Origin: Polyangiaceae bacterium
GTDB taxonomy: Bacteria > Myxococcota_A > Polyangia > Polyangiales > Polyangiaceae
Direction: 5' to 3'
Assembly (NCBI GenBank): GCA_020849655.1
Contig: JADLFU010000058.1
Location: forward strand, 1-37,210
DNA length: 37,210 nucleotides
Each line of letters begins with the position of its first letter. Position 1 is the first letter of the stretch. Shown piece by piece: positions 13,770 to 22,547 of the stretch. Below the pieces are notes generated by a model that searched no databases, was not told where the DNA came from, and was given only the letters and a program-made list of their open reading frames with translations. A program made the translations under genes and the position numbers.

Positions 13770-14885
13770 TCACTTGAGGGATCGAGCCACGACGCGCGCG
13801 AGCGCAGCGGCGAAGGCGTCGATGTCCTCTGGGGTCGTCGTCTCGCCGAGCGAGACCCGCAGCGAGTGAGCGGCCGCGTCGGCGCCCAGCATGGCGGTGA
13901 TCGCCGGAGACGGCTCGGCGGTGCCGGCCGCGCAGGCGCTGCCGCTCGAGACGCAGACCCCCTCGAGATCGAGGGCCGCGACCAGCGCGTCGCCAGATAT
14001 CGCGTCGACGAGCAGGTGGGCCACGTGCGGGGCGCGCGGAGCGGGAGTCGTCCGGCGCGCGCCGAGCGCGAGCGCGGCGGCCTCCGCTGCGTCCCGCAGC
14101 GGCGCGAGGGCCTGGTAGCGAGCCGAGCCCCCTTCCCGCGCGCGCCGCGCGGCCGCGCCGAAGCCCGCAGCGGCGATCGCGTCCTGCGTCCCGGGGCGCA
14201 GCCCCCGCTCCTGCGGTCCTCCCCACAGCACCGGGCGGGGCCCCTTCCCTGGGAGGTGCGCGAGCGCGCCGATGCCCTTCGGGCCCCGGAGCTTGTGGGA
14301 GGCGAGCGCGACTGAGTCCGCGCCGCGCCAGGACTCCGGCGGCACCCGACCCGCGGCCTGGACGGCGTCCACATGGACCTCGGCGCCGAGCGCGTGAGCG
14401 AGCGCGACGAGTTCCGTGACCGGCTGCAGCGCGCCGGTCTCGTGGTGGGCGGCGTGCATCGACAAGAGGCACGGACGAGCAGCTCGCCGCAGCGCGGCTC
14501 CCACCTCCGCCTCGAGCAGGCGCCCGTCAGCGGGCACGGGGAGCCACACCACCGTCACGCCGTCGGCTTCCATCGCGCGCGCGGTCGCGACGACGCTCGG
14601 GTGCTCGAGCGCGCTCGTCACGAGCGTCCCTCCCCGCTCGATCCGCCTCAGCGCGAGGTTGTTGGCCTCGGTGCCGCCGGAGGTGAACACCACGTCCCGG
14701 TCCGACACGCCGGCGAGCGCCGCGACCTCGGCGCGCGCGTCGTCGAGGTACCGCCGCGCCGCGCGCCCCGCGCGGTGCACGCTCGACGGGTTGCCCCACC
14801 CGTCCTCCCTCGCGCGCGCCATCGCGTCCGCGGCGGCCGAGCAGAGCGGCGTGGTCGCGTTGTGGTCGAGGTAGACGAGCGTCAC
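13770..14885 (-). CDS. Cysteine desulfurase (NifS/IscS family)
   Basis: A 371-residue PLP enzyme that removes sulfur from L-cysteine as a persulfide for Fe-S clusters or thio-modified tRNA. It shows the N-terminal YLDHNATTP, FTSGGTEANNLAL for cofactor phosphate binding, VHVDAVQAAG for the PLP ring, the Schiff-base Lys198 in SHKLRGPKG and the active-site Cys318 in SGSACAAGTAEPS. The short Cys-loop region fits the group I IscS/NifS class. Where most relatives have NNExG, this one has HHETG. The GTG start overlaps the stop of the sensor-kinase gene (GTGA), so the two are probably coupled. No iscU, iscA or tRNA-thiolation gene is adjacent. A putative antisense promoter faces its 3' end. Confidence 0.93.
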   Translation of the reverse strand: MTLVYLDHNATTPLCSAAADAMARAREDGWGNPSSVHRAGRAARRYLDDARAEVAALAGVSDRDVVFTSGGTEANNLALRRIERGGTLVTSALEHPSVVATARAMEADGVTVVWLPVPADGRLLEAEVGAALRRAARPCLLSMHAAHHETGALQPVTELVALAHALGAEVHVDAVQAAGRVPPESWRGADSVALASHKLRGPKGIGALAHLPGKGPRPVLWGGPQERGLRPGTQDAIAAAGFGAAARRAREGGSARYQALAPLRDAAEAAALALGARRTTPAPRAPHVAHLLVDAISGDALVAALDLEGVCVSSGSACAAGTAEPSPAITAMLGADAAAHSLRVSLGETTTPEDIDAFAAALARVVARSLK

Positions 14886-16069
14886 GCGCGCCCGGCGTCG
14901 ACCGGCAGCGTCACCTCGAACACCGCCCCCGAGAGCGCGCCCCCTCCGAACACGAGCGGCTCGCGGACGAGGCGCGCGTCGCCGCCGTGCCCCCGCGCCA
15001 CCCGCCGCACGATCGCGAGGCCGACCCCCACCCCGCCGTGCTGCCGGGTGGGCGACGCGTCGACCTGGTAGAATGGCTCGAAGATGGCCTCGTCGCGCCC
15101 CGCGGGCACGCCTGGGCCGTCGTCCCCGACCGACACACGGTAGCCTGCCCCGGCGCGCGCCGCGACGACGGCGACCTGCGCCGCGTCGCCCGCGAACTTC
15201 CCCGCGTTGTCGAGCAGCTGCGCGACGGCGCGCGAGACGCGCTCGGGGTCGGCGACGCCGGGGAGCGTGGGCTCCGGGAGGTCGAGCGAGACGTGCAGCC
15301 CACGCCCGCGCGCGGCCTCGACGACCTGGCGCAGCACCTCGGCGAGATCGTACGAGCGCAGCGCGAGGCGGAGCTTGCCCGTCTCGAGGCCGGTCACGTC
15401 GAGCAGGTTGTCGATCACGGCGCGCAGGCGCGCGACGCAGTCGTCGACGCTGCGGAGCGCCCGCGCCTGACCGGCCGACAGCGGGCCGAGCTCGCCGTCG
15501 GCGAGGAGCTTCACGTAGCCGACGATCGGCGTCATCGGCGTCGCGAGCTCGTGCGAGACGTTCCGGTAGAAGGACGTGCGCGCGCGATCGAGCTCGACGA
15601 GGCGGTGGTTCGCCGCGGACAGCTCGGCGACCTTCTCCTCGAGGTGGGCGACGATGCGCTGGCTCTGCTGACGCAGGCGGGAGTCGTCGGGCCCGGGCGC
15701 CGCGCTCTCGCGGTGGCCCTTCAGGTAGCCGCGGACCGCCCGCGCGAACGTGCGCGCGTCGATCGGCTTCTGAAAGTAGCCGTCGCAGCCCACGGCGAGG
15801 CTCGTCTCGCGGTCGCCCTCCGCGGTGATGGCGACGATCGGCGTGCCGACGAGCGACGGCTCGCCGCGCAGGCGCAGCGTGACCTCGTAGCCGTCGAGTT
15901 GAGGAATGTTGATATCGACCAGCACGAGATCGGGCGCGCACTCGCACGCCTTCCGGATGCCCTCGAGGCCGTCCGCCGCGTCGATGACCTCCATGCCGTC
16001 GGCCGCGAGGAGCTTGCGGACGAGCAGGCGGTTCGAGGGGTCGTCCTCGATGTGGAGGATGCGCGGCAT
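14882..16069 (-). CDS. Response regulator-histidine kinase hybrid (REC-HisKA-HATPase)
   Basis: A cytoplasmic signalling protein of 395 residues. The N-terminal receiver has the acidic pair in HIEDD, the phospho-acceptor Asp52 in [13 protein letters not shown] and Lys101 in YFQKPID. A coiled linker (about 130-165) leads to the HisKA H-box [15 protein letters not shown] with His173. The ATPase domain has the N-box [10 protein letters not shown]1 GDDGPGVP, an F-box-like IFEPFYQVD and G2 [10 protein letters not shown]. There is no transmembrane or PAS domain, so input probably comes through phosphorylation of the receiver. The start has no strong Shine-Dalgarno. The stop overlaps the cysteine desulfurase GTG. 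The cognate partner and the signal are unknown. Confidence 0.92.
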   Translation of the reverse strand: MPRILHIEDDPSNRLLVRKLLAADGMEVIDAADGLEGIRKACECAPDLVLVDINIPQLDGYEVTLRLRGEPSLVGTPIVAITAEGDRETSLAVGCDGYFQKPIDARTFARAVRGYLKGHRESAAPGPDDSRLRQQSQRIVAHLEEKVAELSAANHRLVELDRARTSFYRNVSHELATPMTPIVGYVKLLADGELGPLSAGQARALRSVDDCVARLRAVIDNLLDVTGLETGKLRLALRSYDLAEVLRQVVEAARGRGLHVSLDLPEPTLPGVADPERVSRAVAQLLDNAGKFAGDAAQVAVVAARAGAGYRVSVGDDGPGVPAGRDEAIFEPFYQVDASPTRQHGGVGVGLAIVRRVARGHGGDARLVREPLVFGGGALSGAVFEVTLPVDAGRA

Positions 16070-16131
16070 CGCCTCGGCCTCTCTATCACGGCTTTGCGGA
16101 GCGCCTCGCTTGGAATAGGGTCGCCGCCCCC

Positions 16132-16644
16132 ATGCGCGGAAGGCTCCTCTCGCTCCCCCTCGCGGCCGCGGCGCTCGTCGGCTGCGCTCGGCTCACGACC
16201 CCCACGGACGACCGCGTCGTGCCGATGCCCGAGGCCGTCGCCGAGGCGCCCGCGTCGGCCGCCCCTGCCCCTGCCGCGCCCGCGCCCGCGCCGGTGGCCG
16301 CGAAGCCCCCGGAGGAGCGCGTGAAGGCGTCTCACATCCTCGTGGCGTACAAGGGCGCGATGCGGGCGGCGCCGGAGATCACCCGCTCGAAGGCCGACGC
16401 GAAGAAGCTCGCCGAGGAGCTGCAGGTCAAGCTCGCGAAGGCGAAGCCCGACGCGTTCGCCGACGCCGCGAAGAAGAGCTCGGACGACAAGGGCTCGGGC
16501 AAGGCGGGCGGGGACCTCGGCGAGTTCACGCGGACGCAGATGGTCAAGCCGTTCGCGGACGCCGCGTTCGCGCTCCGGCCCGGCGAGGTGTCGAAGGTCG
16601 TCGAGAGCGACTTCGGGTTCCACGTCATCCGGCGCGCCCCGTGA
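16132..16644 (+). CDS. Parvulin-type peptidyl-prolyl isomerase lipoprotein
   Basis: A 170-residue lipoprotein. The signal [18 protein letters not shown] places the lipidated Cys at 18. An Ala/Pro-rich linker (about 33-60) follows, then a PpiC rotamase domain: [45 protein letters not shown] and a C-terminal FGFHVIRR. Parvulins catalyse cis-trans isomerisation of prolyl bonds and help fold periplasmic and outer-membrane proteins. The domain has an insertion rich in Lys and Ala between its first two motifs, which is common in myxobacterial relatives. Lnt, which completes lipoprotein acylation, starts one base after this stop, so the two are very probably one operon. It is divergent from the sensor kinase. 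Confidence 0.92.
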   Translation: MRGRLLSLPLAAAALVGCARLTTPTDDRVVPMPEAVAEAPASAAPAPAAPAPAPVAAKPPEERVKASHILVAYKGAMRAAPEITRSKADAKKLAEELQVKLAKAKPDAFADAAKKSSDDKGSGKAGGDLGEFTRTQMVKPFADAAFALRPGEVSKVVESDFGFHVIRRAP

Positions 16645-16645
16645 C

Positions 16646-18181
16646 GTGATCCCCCGCGCGGCGGCGCTCGGCGCGGCCTCCGGCGCGCTCTACTGGATGG
16701 GGTTGCCGGGCCACGCTGGCTGGGGGTGCGCGGTCCTCTCGTTCGCGCCGCTCGCCGCCGCCGCCGCGCGCGGGCCTCGCGTGGGCGCCGTGGCGGGCGC
16801 GGCGATGGGGATCGTCGCCTCCGCGGCGTCGCTGGCCTTCCTCCCGCGGGTGCTGGTCGCGCGCGCGGACGTGCAGCCCGGACTCGCGTGGGCGGCGCTC
16901 CTCGCGGCGGTGGTCGCGACGGCGGCGCCCTTCGCGGCCATGGTCGCGGGGGCCGCGTGGCTCGCGCGTCGAGGCGTGCCAGTCGCGCTCGGCATGGGAG
17001 CGCTGCACGTGCTCGTCGAGGCGCACGCGTGGAGGCCGCTCTCGTGGTCGATCGCCGCGTCGCTCGTCGACGCACCGCTCGCTGGCGCATGGCTCGGCCT
17101 CGTGGGCGCGCCGCTCGTGGGGGGCGCGGCGGGCGCGCTCGGCGCGTCGATCGGCGCGGCGGCGTCGGGGCGGCGCGCGTGGCCGCTGGTCGGCGCCGCG
17201 CTCGCGGTCGCGGTCGCATGGGGCGTCGCGCGCGGACGCTCTGTCGCGGTCACGGGACCCCACGTCGTCGTCGCGGCGATCCAGCCCGGCGAGGCGGAGG
17301 GCGGCCCCGAGGCGCGCGACCACGCGCGGTGGGCGCGGCACCTCGAGCTCTCGCGGCAGGCGGCGGCGCGCGGCGCGACGCTGATCGTGGGCGCGGAGGG
17401 CGTCGTGCCCGGCGTCGTCGAGCCGTCGGTCGCGGTGAAGGCGGCCGGTACGCTGCCGGCGACGGTCGTCGTCGGCGCGGTGCTCCGGGACGGCGAGAGG
17501 GTGCACAACTCGGCGCTCGTCCTCGATCGGGGGCAGGTGATCGGTCGCCACGACAAGCGCGCGCTCGTGCCGCTCTCGGATCGCGCTCAGGCGTGTATCG
17601 AGGAGGCGCTCGGGAAGCTCGCGATCGATCCAGGTGAGGCGGACGGCGCCGTCGAGACCCCCGCCGGGCGCGTCGGCGTGGCGATCTGCTACGAGGAGCT
17701 GGTCGATGGCGCGCTCGACCGGGCCATGGAAGATGGCGCGGAGCTCCTGTTGACGCTCAGCCACGACGAGTGGCTGGCGGGGACGGACGTCCCGGAGCGG
17801 CAGATCGCGCACGCGCGGCTTCGAGCGATGGAGCGCGAGCGCTGGCTCGTGCGCGCGAGCACGACCGGACCGAGCGCCCTCATCGATCCCACGGGCCGCA
17901 TCGTCGCGATCACCCCCCGCGGGGCCTCGACCGCGCTGGTCGGGGAGGCGGCGCGCGCGACCCACCGCCCGCTCGCCACGTCGCTCCGCGCTGCCTGGGC
18001 CGCGGTGCCGTGGGCCGCGCTCCTGTTCGGGCTCGCCGCGGGTGAATACCGGCGGCGGCGCGCCGTCCAAAGCACCGGCGACGAGGCCGAAAAATTGACA
18101 GGATCGGTGCCCCATGGCACTCCTCCGGGCCGCTTCCGACAGGAAGCCGACCCTGGGGAGGCGACCGGGGGCCGAACGTAA
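16646..18181 (+). CDS. lnt: Apolipoprotein N-acyltransferase
   Basis: A 511-residue inner-membrane enzyme that adds the third acyl chain to lipoproteins. Several N-terminal membrane helices (about 1-200) precede a nitrilase-fold domain. The catalytic triad can be placed as Glu251 (VGAEGVV), Lys304 (RHDKRALVPLSD) and Cys348 (GVAICYEEL). ERQIAHARLRAMERERWLVRA is split over the conserved helix that follows. A final hydrophobic helix (AAWAAVPWAALLFGLAA) comes next. The last 40 or so residues are an unusual polar tail, and the DNA there can fold into a long hairpin. The GTG start lies one base after the parvulin stop. With six lipoproteins encoded nearby, the enzyme has obvious local clients. Confidence 0.9.
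   Translation: MIPRAAALGAASGALYWMGLPGHAGWGCAVLSFAPLAAAAARGPRVGAVAGAAMGIVASAASLAFLPRVLVARADVQPGLAWAALLAAVVATAAPFAAMVAGAAWLARRGVPVALGMGALHVLVEAHAWRPLSWSIAASLVDAPLAGAWLGLVGAPLVGGAAGALGASIGAAASGRRAWPLVGAALAVAVAWGVARGRSVAVTGPHVVVAAIQPGEAEGGPEARDHARWARHLELSRQAAARGATLIVGAEGVVPGVVEPSVAVKAAGTLPATVVVGAVLRDGERVHNSALVLDRGQVIGRHDKRALVPLSDRAQACIEEALGKLAIDPGEADGAVETPAGRVGVAICYEELVDGALDRAMEDGAELLLTLSHDEWLAGTDVPERQIAHARLRAMERERWLVRASTTGPSALIDPTGRIVAITPRGASTALVGEAARATHRPLATSLRAAWAAVPWAALLFGLAAGEYRRRRAVQSTGDEAEKLTGSVPHGTPPGRFRQEADPGEATGGRT
18123..18160 (+). repeat. Extended imperfect hairpin at the end of lnt
   Basis: GCTTCC (18132-18137), loop GACA and GGAAGC (18142-18147) form a perfect six-pair core. GGG (18127-18129) with CCC (18151-18153) and CTCC (18123-18126) with GGAG (18157-18160) extend it across small internal loops. 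It lies in the coding tail of lnt, 70 bases before the next gene. There is no U-run, so it is not a standard terminator. Confidence 0.4.
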
Positions 18182-18229
18182 GACGTAACGTCGGGGTCTC
18201 CGACTTAGACAAGGAAAGCAGGAAAACAC

Positions 18230-18758
18230 ATGAAAAACTGGGCGCTTTTGTCGGTTGCGGTGGTGGCTTGTGGCTCGATGGTGATCGGCTCCGCGGCGTG
18301 CACCGTGGGCAGCGACAGCGGTGACGCGGCCGGCTCCGGCGGGGCCGCGGGCTCGACGGGCACGGCCGGCTCGGCGGGCGCGGCGGTGGCCGGCGCGGCG
18401 GGCGCGGCGGGCGCGGCCGTCGGCACCGTCGTCACGGAGTACTTTGGCGACGCGAGCGCGAAGGACTGCGCCGACTGCCTCAACACGATGACCGGCAAGT
18501 ACTCCCTCGAGGCGACGGTCGACTGCGGCGGCGCCGTGGCGGCCTGCGGCCCCAAGGGCTGCAACGACGTGATGGACTGCGTCACCGGCGAGTACGAGTC
18601 GAAGGGCGACACGCTCTCGTACGACTGCTCGGTCAAGGCCTGCCAGGGCGCGGTCGGCGGCAACAGCGAGGGCGAGGACTTCCTGAACTGCATGGCCGAC
18701 AAGTGCGGCGCGAAGTGCGGCGTCACGGTCGGCTTCAACACGACGCCCTGCAAGTTAG
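18230..18758 (+). CDS. Cys-rich lipoprotein with apparently lost stop codon
   Basis: A lipoprotein preceded by a good Shine-Dalgarno (AGGAAAAC). The signal ends at GSAAC (or the earlier VVAC), followed by a Gly/Ala/Ser/Thr linker (about 28-65) and a compact domain with at least 12 cysteines in CxxC, CGPKGC and CGAKCG patterns, suggesting several disulfides. The family is unknown to me. The frame does not stop where the protein seems to end. After TPCK (codon 175, 18752-18754) it reads TTA, a very rare codon here, and stays open to about 20068, antisense to two real genes. A TAG sits one base out of frame at 18756-18758, and a terminator hairpin follows 18 bases later. One extra base at 18755-18756, in the genome or in the assembly, explains this best. 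The end given assumes that. Confidence 0.6.
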
Positions 18759-18776
18759 AGGTCCGGCGGCGACGTC

Positions 18777-18810
18777 GAGGGCGCTCTCCGGGGCGCCCTT
18801 CGTCGTTTGT
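18777..18810 (+). terminator. Probable intrinsic terminator after the Cys-rich lipoprotein
   Basis: AGGGCGC (18778-18784) and GCGCCCT (18793-18799) pair perfectly around an eight-base loop. They are followed by a T-rich run, TCGTCGTTT (18800-18808). It lies 20 bases after the out-of-frame TAG, the normal distance from a gene end. Confidence 0.55.
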
Positions 18811-18871
18811 GCGCCAGCGCCGACAGGGACTCCAGGACCGGCGGACGCCGGGGAGCCACGATGGTGAGCGC

Positions 18872-19522
18872 CTAGAGCTTCAGCACCTTCTTCAGGCGCT
18901 TCGCGTCGGCGAACATGTCGACGTTCGTGAACACGTAGGTCGCCTCCTGCTCGGGCACCGCCCCGGCCAGCTCGCCGAGCTTGTCGATCGCCGGGTCTTC
19001 GTAGCGCGACTTGTGGCCCGCGGGGCCGGGCAGCCGGTAGTACGCGACCTTGGCCTTCGAGATGCCGGCGGTCAGCGGATCGCGCGCCGCGAGCGCCTTC
19101 ACCTCGGCGGCCATCGCCTCGGTCTCGTCGGCGTCCCACGCGGGGGACGGATCGAAGATCACGCGGCGGAACCGCTTCTTCACGAGGGCGAGCAGATCGC
19201 GCACCGCGCCCTTGTTCGCGCGGTTCGGCGCGAAGTCGGGCGGGGCGACGAGGATGACCGTGTCGGCCGAGAGCTCGGCGCCGACGGACTCCAGCGTCTT
19301 CAGCGCGGTCTCGACGACCATCCCCTCGCGAAAGCCCTCCTGGCCGATCTCGCGCGGCGCCACCATCGCGAACTCGAAGCCGTCGGGGGCCTCGCGGCGC
19401 CAGCGCCGGACGGTGCCGGGGCCAGGGGGCGCGACGTGCGTGTCCTGCACCTCGACGAACAGGAACTCCTTGAAGTACCGCGTGGCGGGTACGGGGAAAC
19501 CTGCACACCCCACCGTGATCAT
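18872..19522 (-). CDS. DUF72 family protein
   Basis: A 216-residue protein with the DUF72 (YecE-like) layout: an N-terminal strand VGCAGFPV, an early KEFLFVEVQDT, a central FEFAMVAP with REIGQEGF, then VILVAPPDF, RVIFDPSP and YYRLPGPAGHKSRYEDP, ending in YVFTNVDMFADAKRL. The last parts match the conserved YxRxHG and FFNN-type motifs loosely. The family is a TIM-barrel-like fold of unknown biochemical role. At 216 residues it is slightly shorter than the usual 240-280. It starts 12 bases after the lptE stop on the same strand, so it probably belongs to the leuS-lptE transcript. A TGaTACGGT extended -10 ending six bases before the ATG may add a private promoter. Confidence 0.8.
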   Translation of the reverse strand: MITVGCAGFPVPATRYFKEFLFVEVQDTHVAPPGPGTVRRWRREAPDGFEFAMVAPREIGQEGFREGMVVETALKTLESVGAELSADTVILVAPPDFAPNRANKGAVRDLLALVKKRFRRVIFDPSPAWDADETEAMAAEVKALAARDPLTAGISKAKVAYYRLPGPAGHKSRYEDPAIDKLGELAGAVPEQEATYVFTNVDMFADAKRLKKVLKL

Positions 19523-19534
19523 GGGCGCACCGTA

Positions 19535-20032
19535 TCACAGACGCGCGCGGTCGGTCGTGGGGAGTCCCAAGATCGTGAGCGCCATCGCCTCGCCGAGCCT
19601 GCGCCCGAGCGACGCCACGACCTCGGCGCGCCGCGCGGCGTCGAGCGCGGGATCGCCCTCCCACGCCGACTCGCCGGCGACCTCGAGCTCGCCCGTGTCA
19701 GCGCCGCCAGGCTCGACGAGAGCGCGCCCGACGAGCGTGAGCGTGGTGCCGCGCCCCGAGACGCCGTCGACCGACCGGGCGAGCCCGCTCGTCACCTCGT
19801 CGAGCCGGGAGACGTCGACGACGAGCGTCTGCGTCGAGCCGGGATCGTGCGCGCCCTCCCGCGAGAGCGCGCGGCGCGCGCCCGCGACCACCTCGAAGAG
19901 CGCGCGCGGCTCGGCGACCGTCGAGCACCCGGGCCTCACCGCGAACGCCCCGCCCTCCGCCGCGCGCACCGGCCGGTACCCGCACGCCGCGAGCGCGGGG
20001 ACGAGCGAGAGGAGCGCGCGCCGCGCGATCAC
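19535..20032 (-). CDS. lptE: LptE-like LPS-assembly lipoprotein
   Basis: A short lipoprotein of 165 residues. The signal MIARRALLSLVPALAAC is followed by GYRPV, the CGY/CGF start typical of LptE. The body contains the expected beta-strand and helix pattern (TLVVDVSRLDE, TTLTLVGRALVEPG, RRAEVVASLGRRLGEAMAL). LptE plugs the LptD barrel and is needed to deliver lipopolysaccharide to the outer leaflet. The family is poorly conserved, so the call rests on lipobox, length and its position directly downstream of leuS, the classic leuS-lptE order of proteobacteria. The GTG start overlaps the leuS stop. Confidence 0.8.
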   Translation of the reverse strand: MIARRALLSLVPALAACGYRPVRAAEGGAFAVRPGCSTVAEPRALFEVVAGARRALSREGAHDPGSTQTLVVDVSRLDEVTSGLARSVDGVSGRGTTLTLVGRALVEPGGADTGELEVAGESAWEGDPALDAARRAEVVASLGRRLGEAMALTILGLPTTDRARL

Positions 20033-22500
20033 GCGACGACGAGGTTGATGATCTTGCCGGGGACGTAGAGGAACTTCTTCTCGATCTTGCCGGCGGTGAA
20101 CGCCCGCACCGCGGCGTCGTCGGCGATCGCGGCGCGGGCGTCGGCCTCGGTCGCGCCGCGCGGGAGCGTGACGCGGCTGCGCACCTTGCCGTTCACCTGC
20201 ACCGCGAGCTCGACGAGGTCGTCGACCGTGAGCGCGGGGTCGTAGGTCGGCCAGGGGGCGCGCGAGACGAGCGTCGCGTGCCCGAGGCGCTCCCACAGCT
20301 CCTCCGCGACGTGCGGCGCGAAGGGCGCGAGCAGCTTCACGAACACCTCGGCGGTCGCCGTCGGGATGGGCGCGACCTCGTGCAGGCGGTTCGACAGGAT
20401 CATCATCGCCGAGACGGCCGTGTTGAACCGGAGCGCGACGATGTCGTCGCCGACCTTCTTCACCGTCTTGTGGAGCAGCCGCGACGTCTCGTCGTCGAGC
20501 GCGTGCTCCCCCAGGGCGCCCGCGCACACCGCGAACGCGCGGTCGAGGAACCGTCGGATGCCGACGACGCCCTTCGTCTGCCACGGCTTCACCTGATCGA
20601 GCGGCCCCATGAACATCTCGTACAGGCGCAGGCTGTCGGCGCCGTGGGCCGCGACGACCTCGTCCGGGTTGACGACGTTGCCGAGCGATTTGGCCATTTT
20701 TTGCCCGTTCTCGCCGAGGATGAGCCCCTGGTGCACGAGCCGGTGGAAGGGCTCGTCGTGCGTGACGTACCCCGCGTCGAAGAGCGCCTTGTGCCAGAAC
20801 CGCGCGTAGAGCAGGTGCAGGACGGCGTGCTCGGCGCCGCCGACGTAGAGGTCGACCGGCATCCACGCGTCGTACGCCTCGCGCGACCACGCCTCGTCTG
20901 GATTGGTAGGATCGAGGAAGCGCAGGTAGTACCAGCACGAGCCGGCCCACTGCGGCATGGTGTTCGTCTCCCGCGCGAACCACCGGCCGTCGCGCTGGAA
21001 GTAGCGCCAGTCCTTCGCGCGGGCGAGCGGCCCGGCCGGATCGTCGCCGGGCTTGAAGTCGTCGAGCTCGGGCAGGAGCAGCGGCAGCTCGCGCTCGTCG
21101 AGCGGGATGGGCTGGTCGTAGCGGACGACGTGCGCGTCGGTGCGCGGATCGCTCGCGCCGGACGCGAGCTCGACCGGGAAGTAGATCGGGAACGGCTCGC
21201 CCCAGTAGCGCTGCCGGGAGAAGAGCCAGTCGCGCAGCTTGTAGTTGACCTTGCGGGCGCCGCGGCCGTCGGCGACGAGGCGCTCGATCATGGCCGCCTT
21301 CGCGGCGTCGGTGCCGAGGCCGTCGAGGTGCCCCGAGCGCACCGCGACGCCGTCACCGGTGAACGCCGCGTCGAAGTTCGAGGCGTCGTGGAGCGCGCCG
21401 TCGGGGCTGACGACCTCGACCAGCGGCAGCCCGAACTGCCTCGCGAACTCGAAGTCGCGCTGATCGTGCGCGGGGACGCTCATGATGGCGCCGGTGCCGT
21501 AGTGGCCGAGCACGAAGTCGGCGATCCAGATCGGCAGCCGCGCGCCGCTCGCGGGGTTCGTCGCGTAGGCGCCGGTGAACACGCCAGTCTTCGTCTTCGC
21601 GAGCGCGGTGCGCTCCATGTCGCTCTTCGACGCGACCTCGCGCTGGTACGCCTCGACCGCGGGGCGCGCGTCGTCGGTCGTGATGCCGCCGACGAGCGGG
21701 TGCTCGGGCGCGACCACCATGTACGTCGCGCCGAAGAGCGTGTCGGGGCGCGTCGTGTAGACGCGCAGCGCGCCCCGGCCGCCCTCGACGTCGAAGTCGA
21801 TCTCGGCGCCCTCGCTGCGCCCGATCCACTGCTCCTGCTTCAGCTTCGTCTCGGGCCAGTCGACGCGGGCGAGATCGTCGGCGAGGCGGTCGGCGTACGC
21901 GGTGATGCGGAGCATCCACTGGCGCAGCGGGCGGCGCACGACGGGGTGCCCGCCGCGCTCGCTCTTGCCGTCGATGACCTCCTCGTTGGCGAGCACGGTG
22001 CCGAGCGCGGGGCACCAGTTGACGGGGGTCTCGGCCTGGTACGCGAGGCCGCGCTCGAAGAGCCTGAGGAAGATCCACTGCGTCCACTTCACGTAGCCGG
22101 GATCGGTCGTGTCGAGCTCGCGCGACCAGTCGTACGAGAAGCCGAGGCTCTTCAGCTGGCGCTTGAACGTCGCGACGTTCTTCGCGGTCGTCACGGCGGG
22201 GTGCGTGCCGGTCTGGATCGCGTACTGCTCGGCGGGCAGGCCGAAGGCGTCCCAGCCCATCGGGTGCAGCACGTCGACGTCGTTCATCCGCGCGTGCCGC
22301 GCGAGGATGTCCGTCGCCGTGTAGCCCTCTGGGTGCCCGACGTGCAGCCCCGATCCCGACGGATACGGGAACATGTCGAGCACGTAGAGCTTCTTCTTGC
22401 CCGGCCGCCGCTCGGCGACGAACGCGCGCTCGGCCTCCCAGCGCGCCTGCCACTTCGGCTCGATGGCCGCCGGATCGTACCTCGGGATCTCGCGAGTCAT
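20029..22500 (-). CDS. leuS: Leucyl-tRNA synthetase
   Basis: An 823-residue class I enzyme that charges tRNA-Leu. It has the HIGH region FPYPSGSGLHVGHPEGYT at about 45-62, zinc-like and insertion segments, the CP1 editing domain with YTTRPDTLFGATYMV and VPAHDQRDFEFA, the GSCWYYLRFLDP signature and YVGGAEHAVLHLLYARFW. The second signature reads KMAKS (20686-20700) instead of KMSKS. The C-terminal part is the anticodon domain and ends in LVVA. The Thr-rich editing loop and the Asp of HDQRDF are intact, so post-transfer editing should work. It heads a leuS-lptE-DUF72 run. The start MTREIPRYDP is supported by family length. Confidence 0.97.
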   Translation of the reverse strand: MTREIPRYDPAAIEPKWQARWEAERAFVAERRPGKKKLYVLDMFPYPSGSGLHVGHPEGYTATDILARHARMNDVDVLHPMGWDAFGLPAEQYAIQTGTHPAVTTAKNVATFKRQLKSLGFSYDWSRELDTTDPGYVKWTQWIFLRLFERGLAYQAETPVNWCPALGTVLANEEVIDGKSERGGHPVVRRPLRQWMLRITAYADRLADDLARVDWPETKLKQEQWIGRSEGAEIDFDVEGGRGALRVYTTRPDTLFGATYMVVAPEHPLVGGITTDDARPAVEAYQREVASKSDMERTALAKTKTGVFTGAYATNPASGARLPIWIADFVLGHYGTGAIMSVPAHDQRDFEFARQFGLPLVEVVSPDGALHDASNFDAAFTGDGVAVRSGHLDGLGTDAAKAAMIERLVADGRGARKVNYKLRDWLFSRQRYWGEPFPIYFPVELASGASDPRTDAHVVRYDQPIPLDERELPLLLPELDDFKPGDDPAGPLARAKDWRYFQRDGRWFARETNTMPQWAGSCWYYLRFLDPTNPDEAWSREAYDAWMPVDLYVGGAEHAVLHLLYARFWHKALFDAGYVTHDEPFHRLVHQGLILGENGQKMAKSLGNVVNPDEVVAAHGADSLRLYEMFMGPLDQVKPWQTKGVVGIRRFLDRAFAVCAGALGEHALDDETSRLLHKTVKKVGDDIVALRFNTAVSAMMILSNRLHEVAPIPTATAEVFVKLLAPFAPHVAEELWERLGHATLVSRAPWPTYDPALTVDDLVELAVQVNGKVRSRVTLPRGATEADARAAIADDAAVRAFTAGKIEKKFLYVPGKIINLVVA

Positions 22501-22547
22501 GGGACGACGCCCCTCTACTACAGCGGAGCGCGAGCGAGGGACCCGGC

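Noticed and set aside
13683-14315. A plus-strand ORF starting MSHIFMSHF after the LexA box
   Set aside because: It begins with TTG, has no Shine-Dalgarno, and is Arg-rich antisense of the cysteine desulfurase. An RNA role is more plausible than a protein.
19050-20048. A plus-strand ORF of 332 codons across DUF72 and lptE
   Set aside because: Ser/Arg/Ala-rich composition, antisense to two genes with clear domain evidence.
18230-20068. A single 612-residue protein continuing from the Cys-rich lipoprotein
   Set aside because: Beyond residue 175 it is Arg-rich nonsense antisense to DUF72 and lptE, and a terminator lies inside it.
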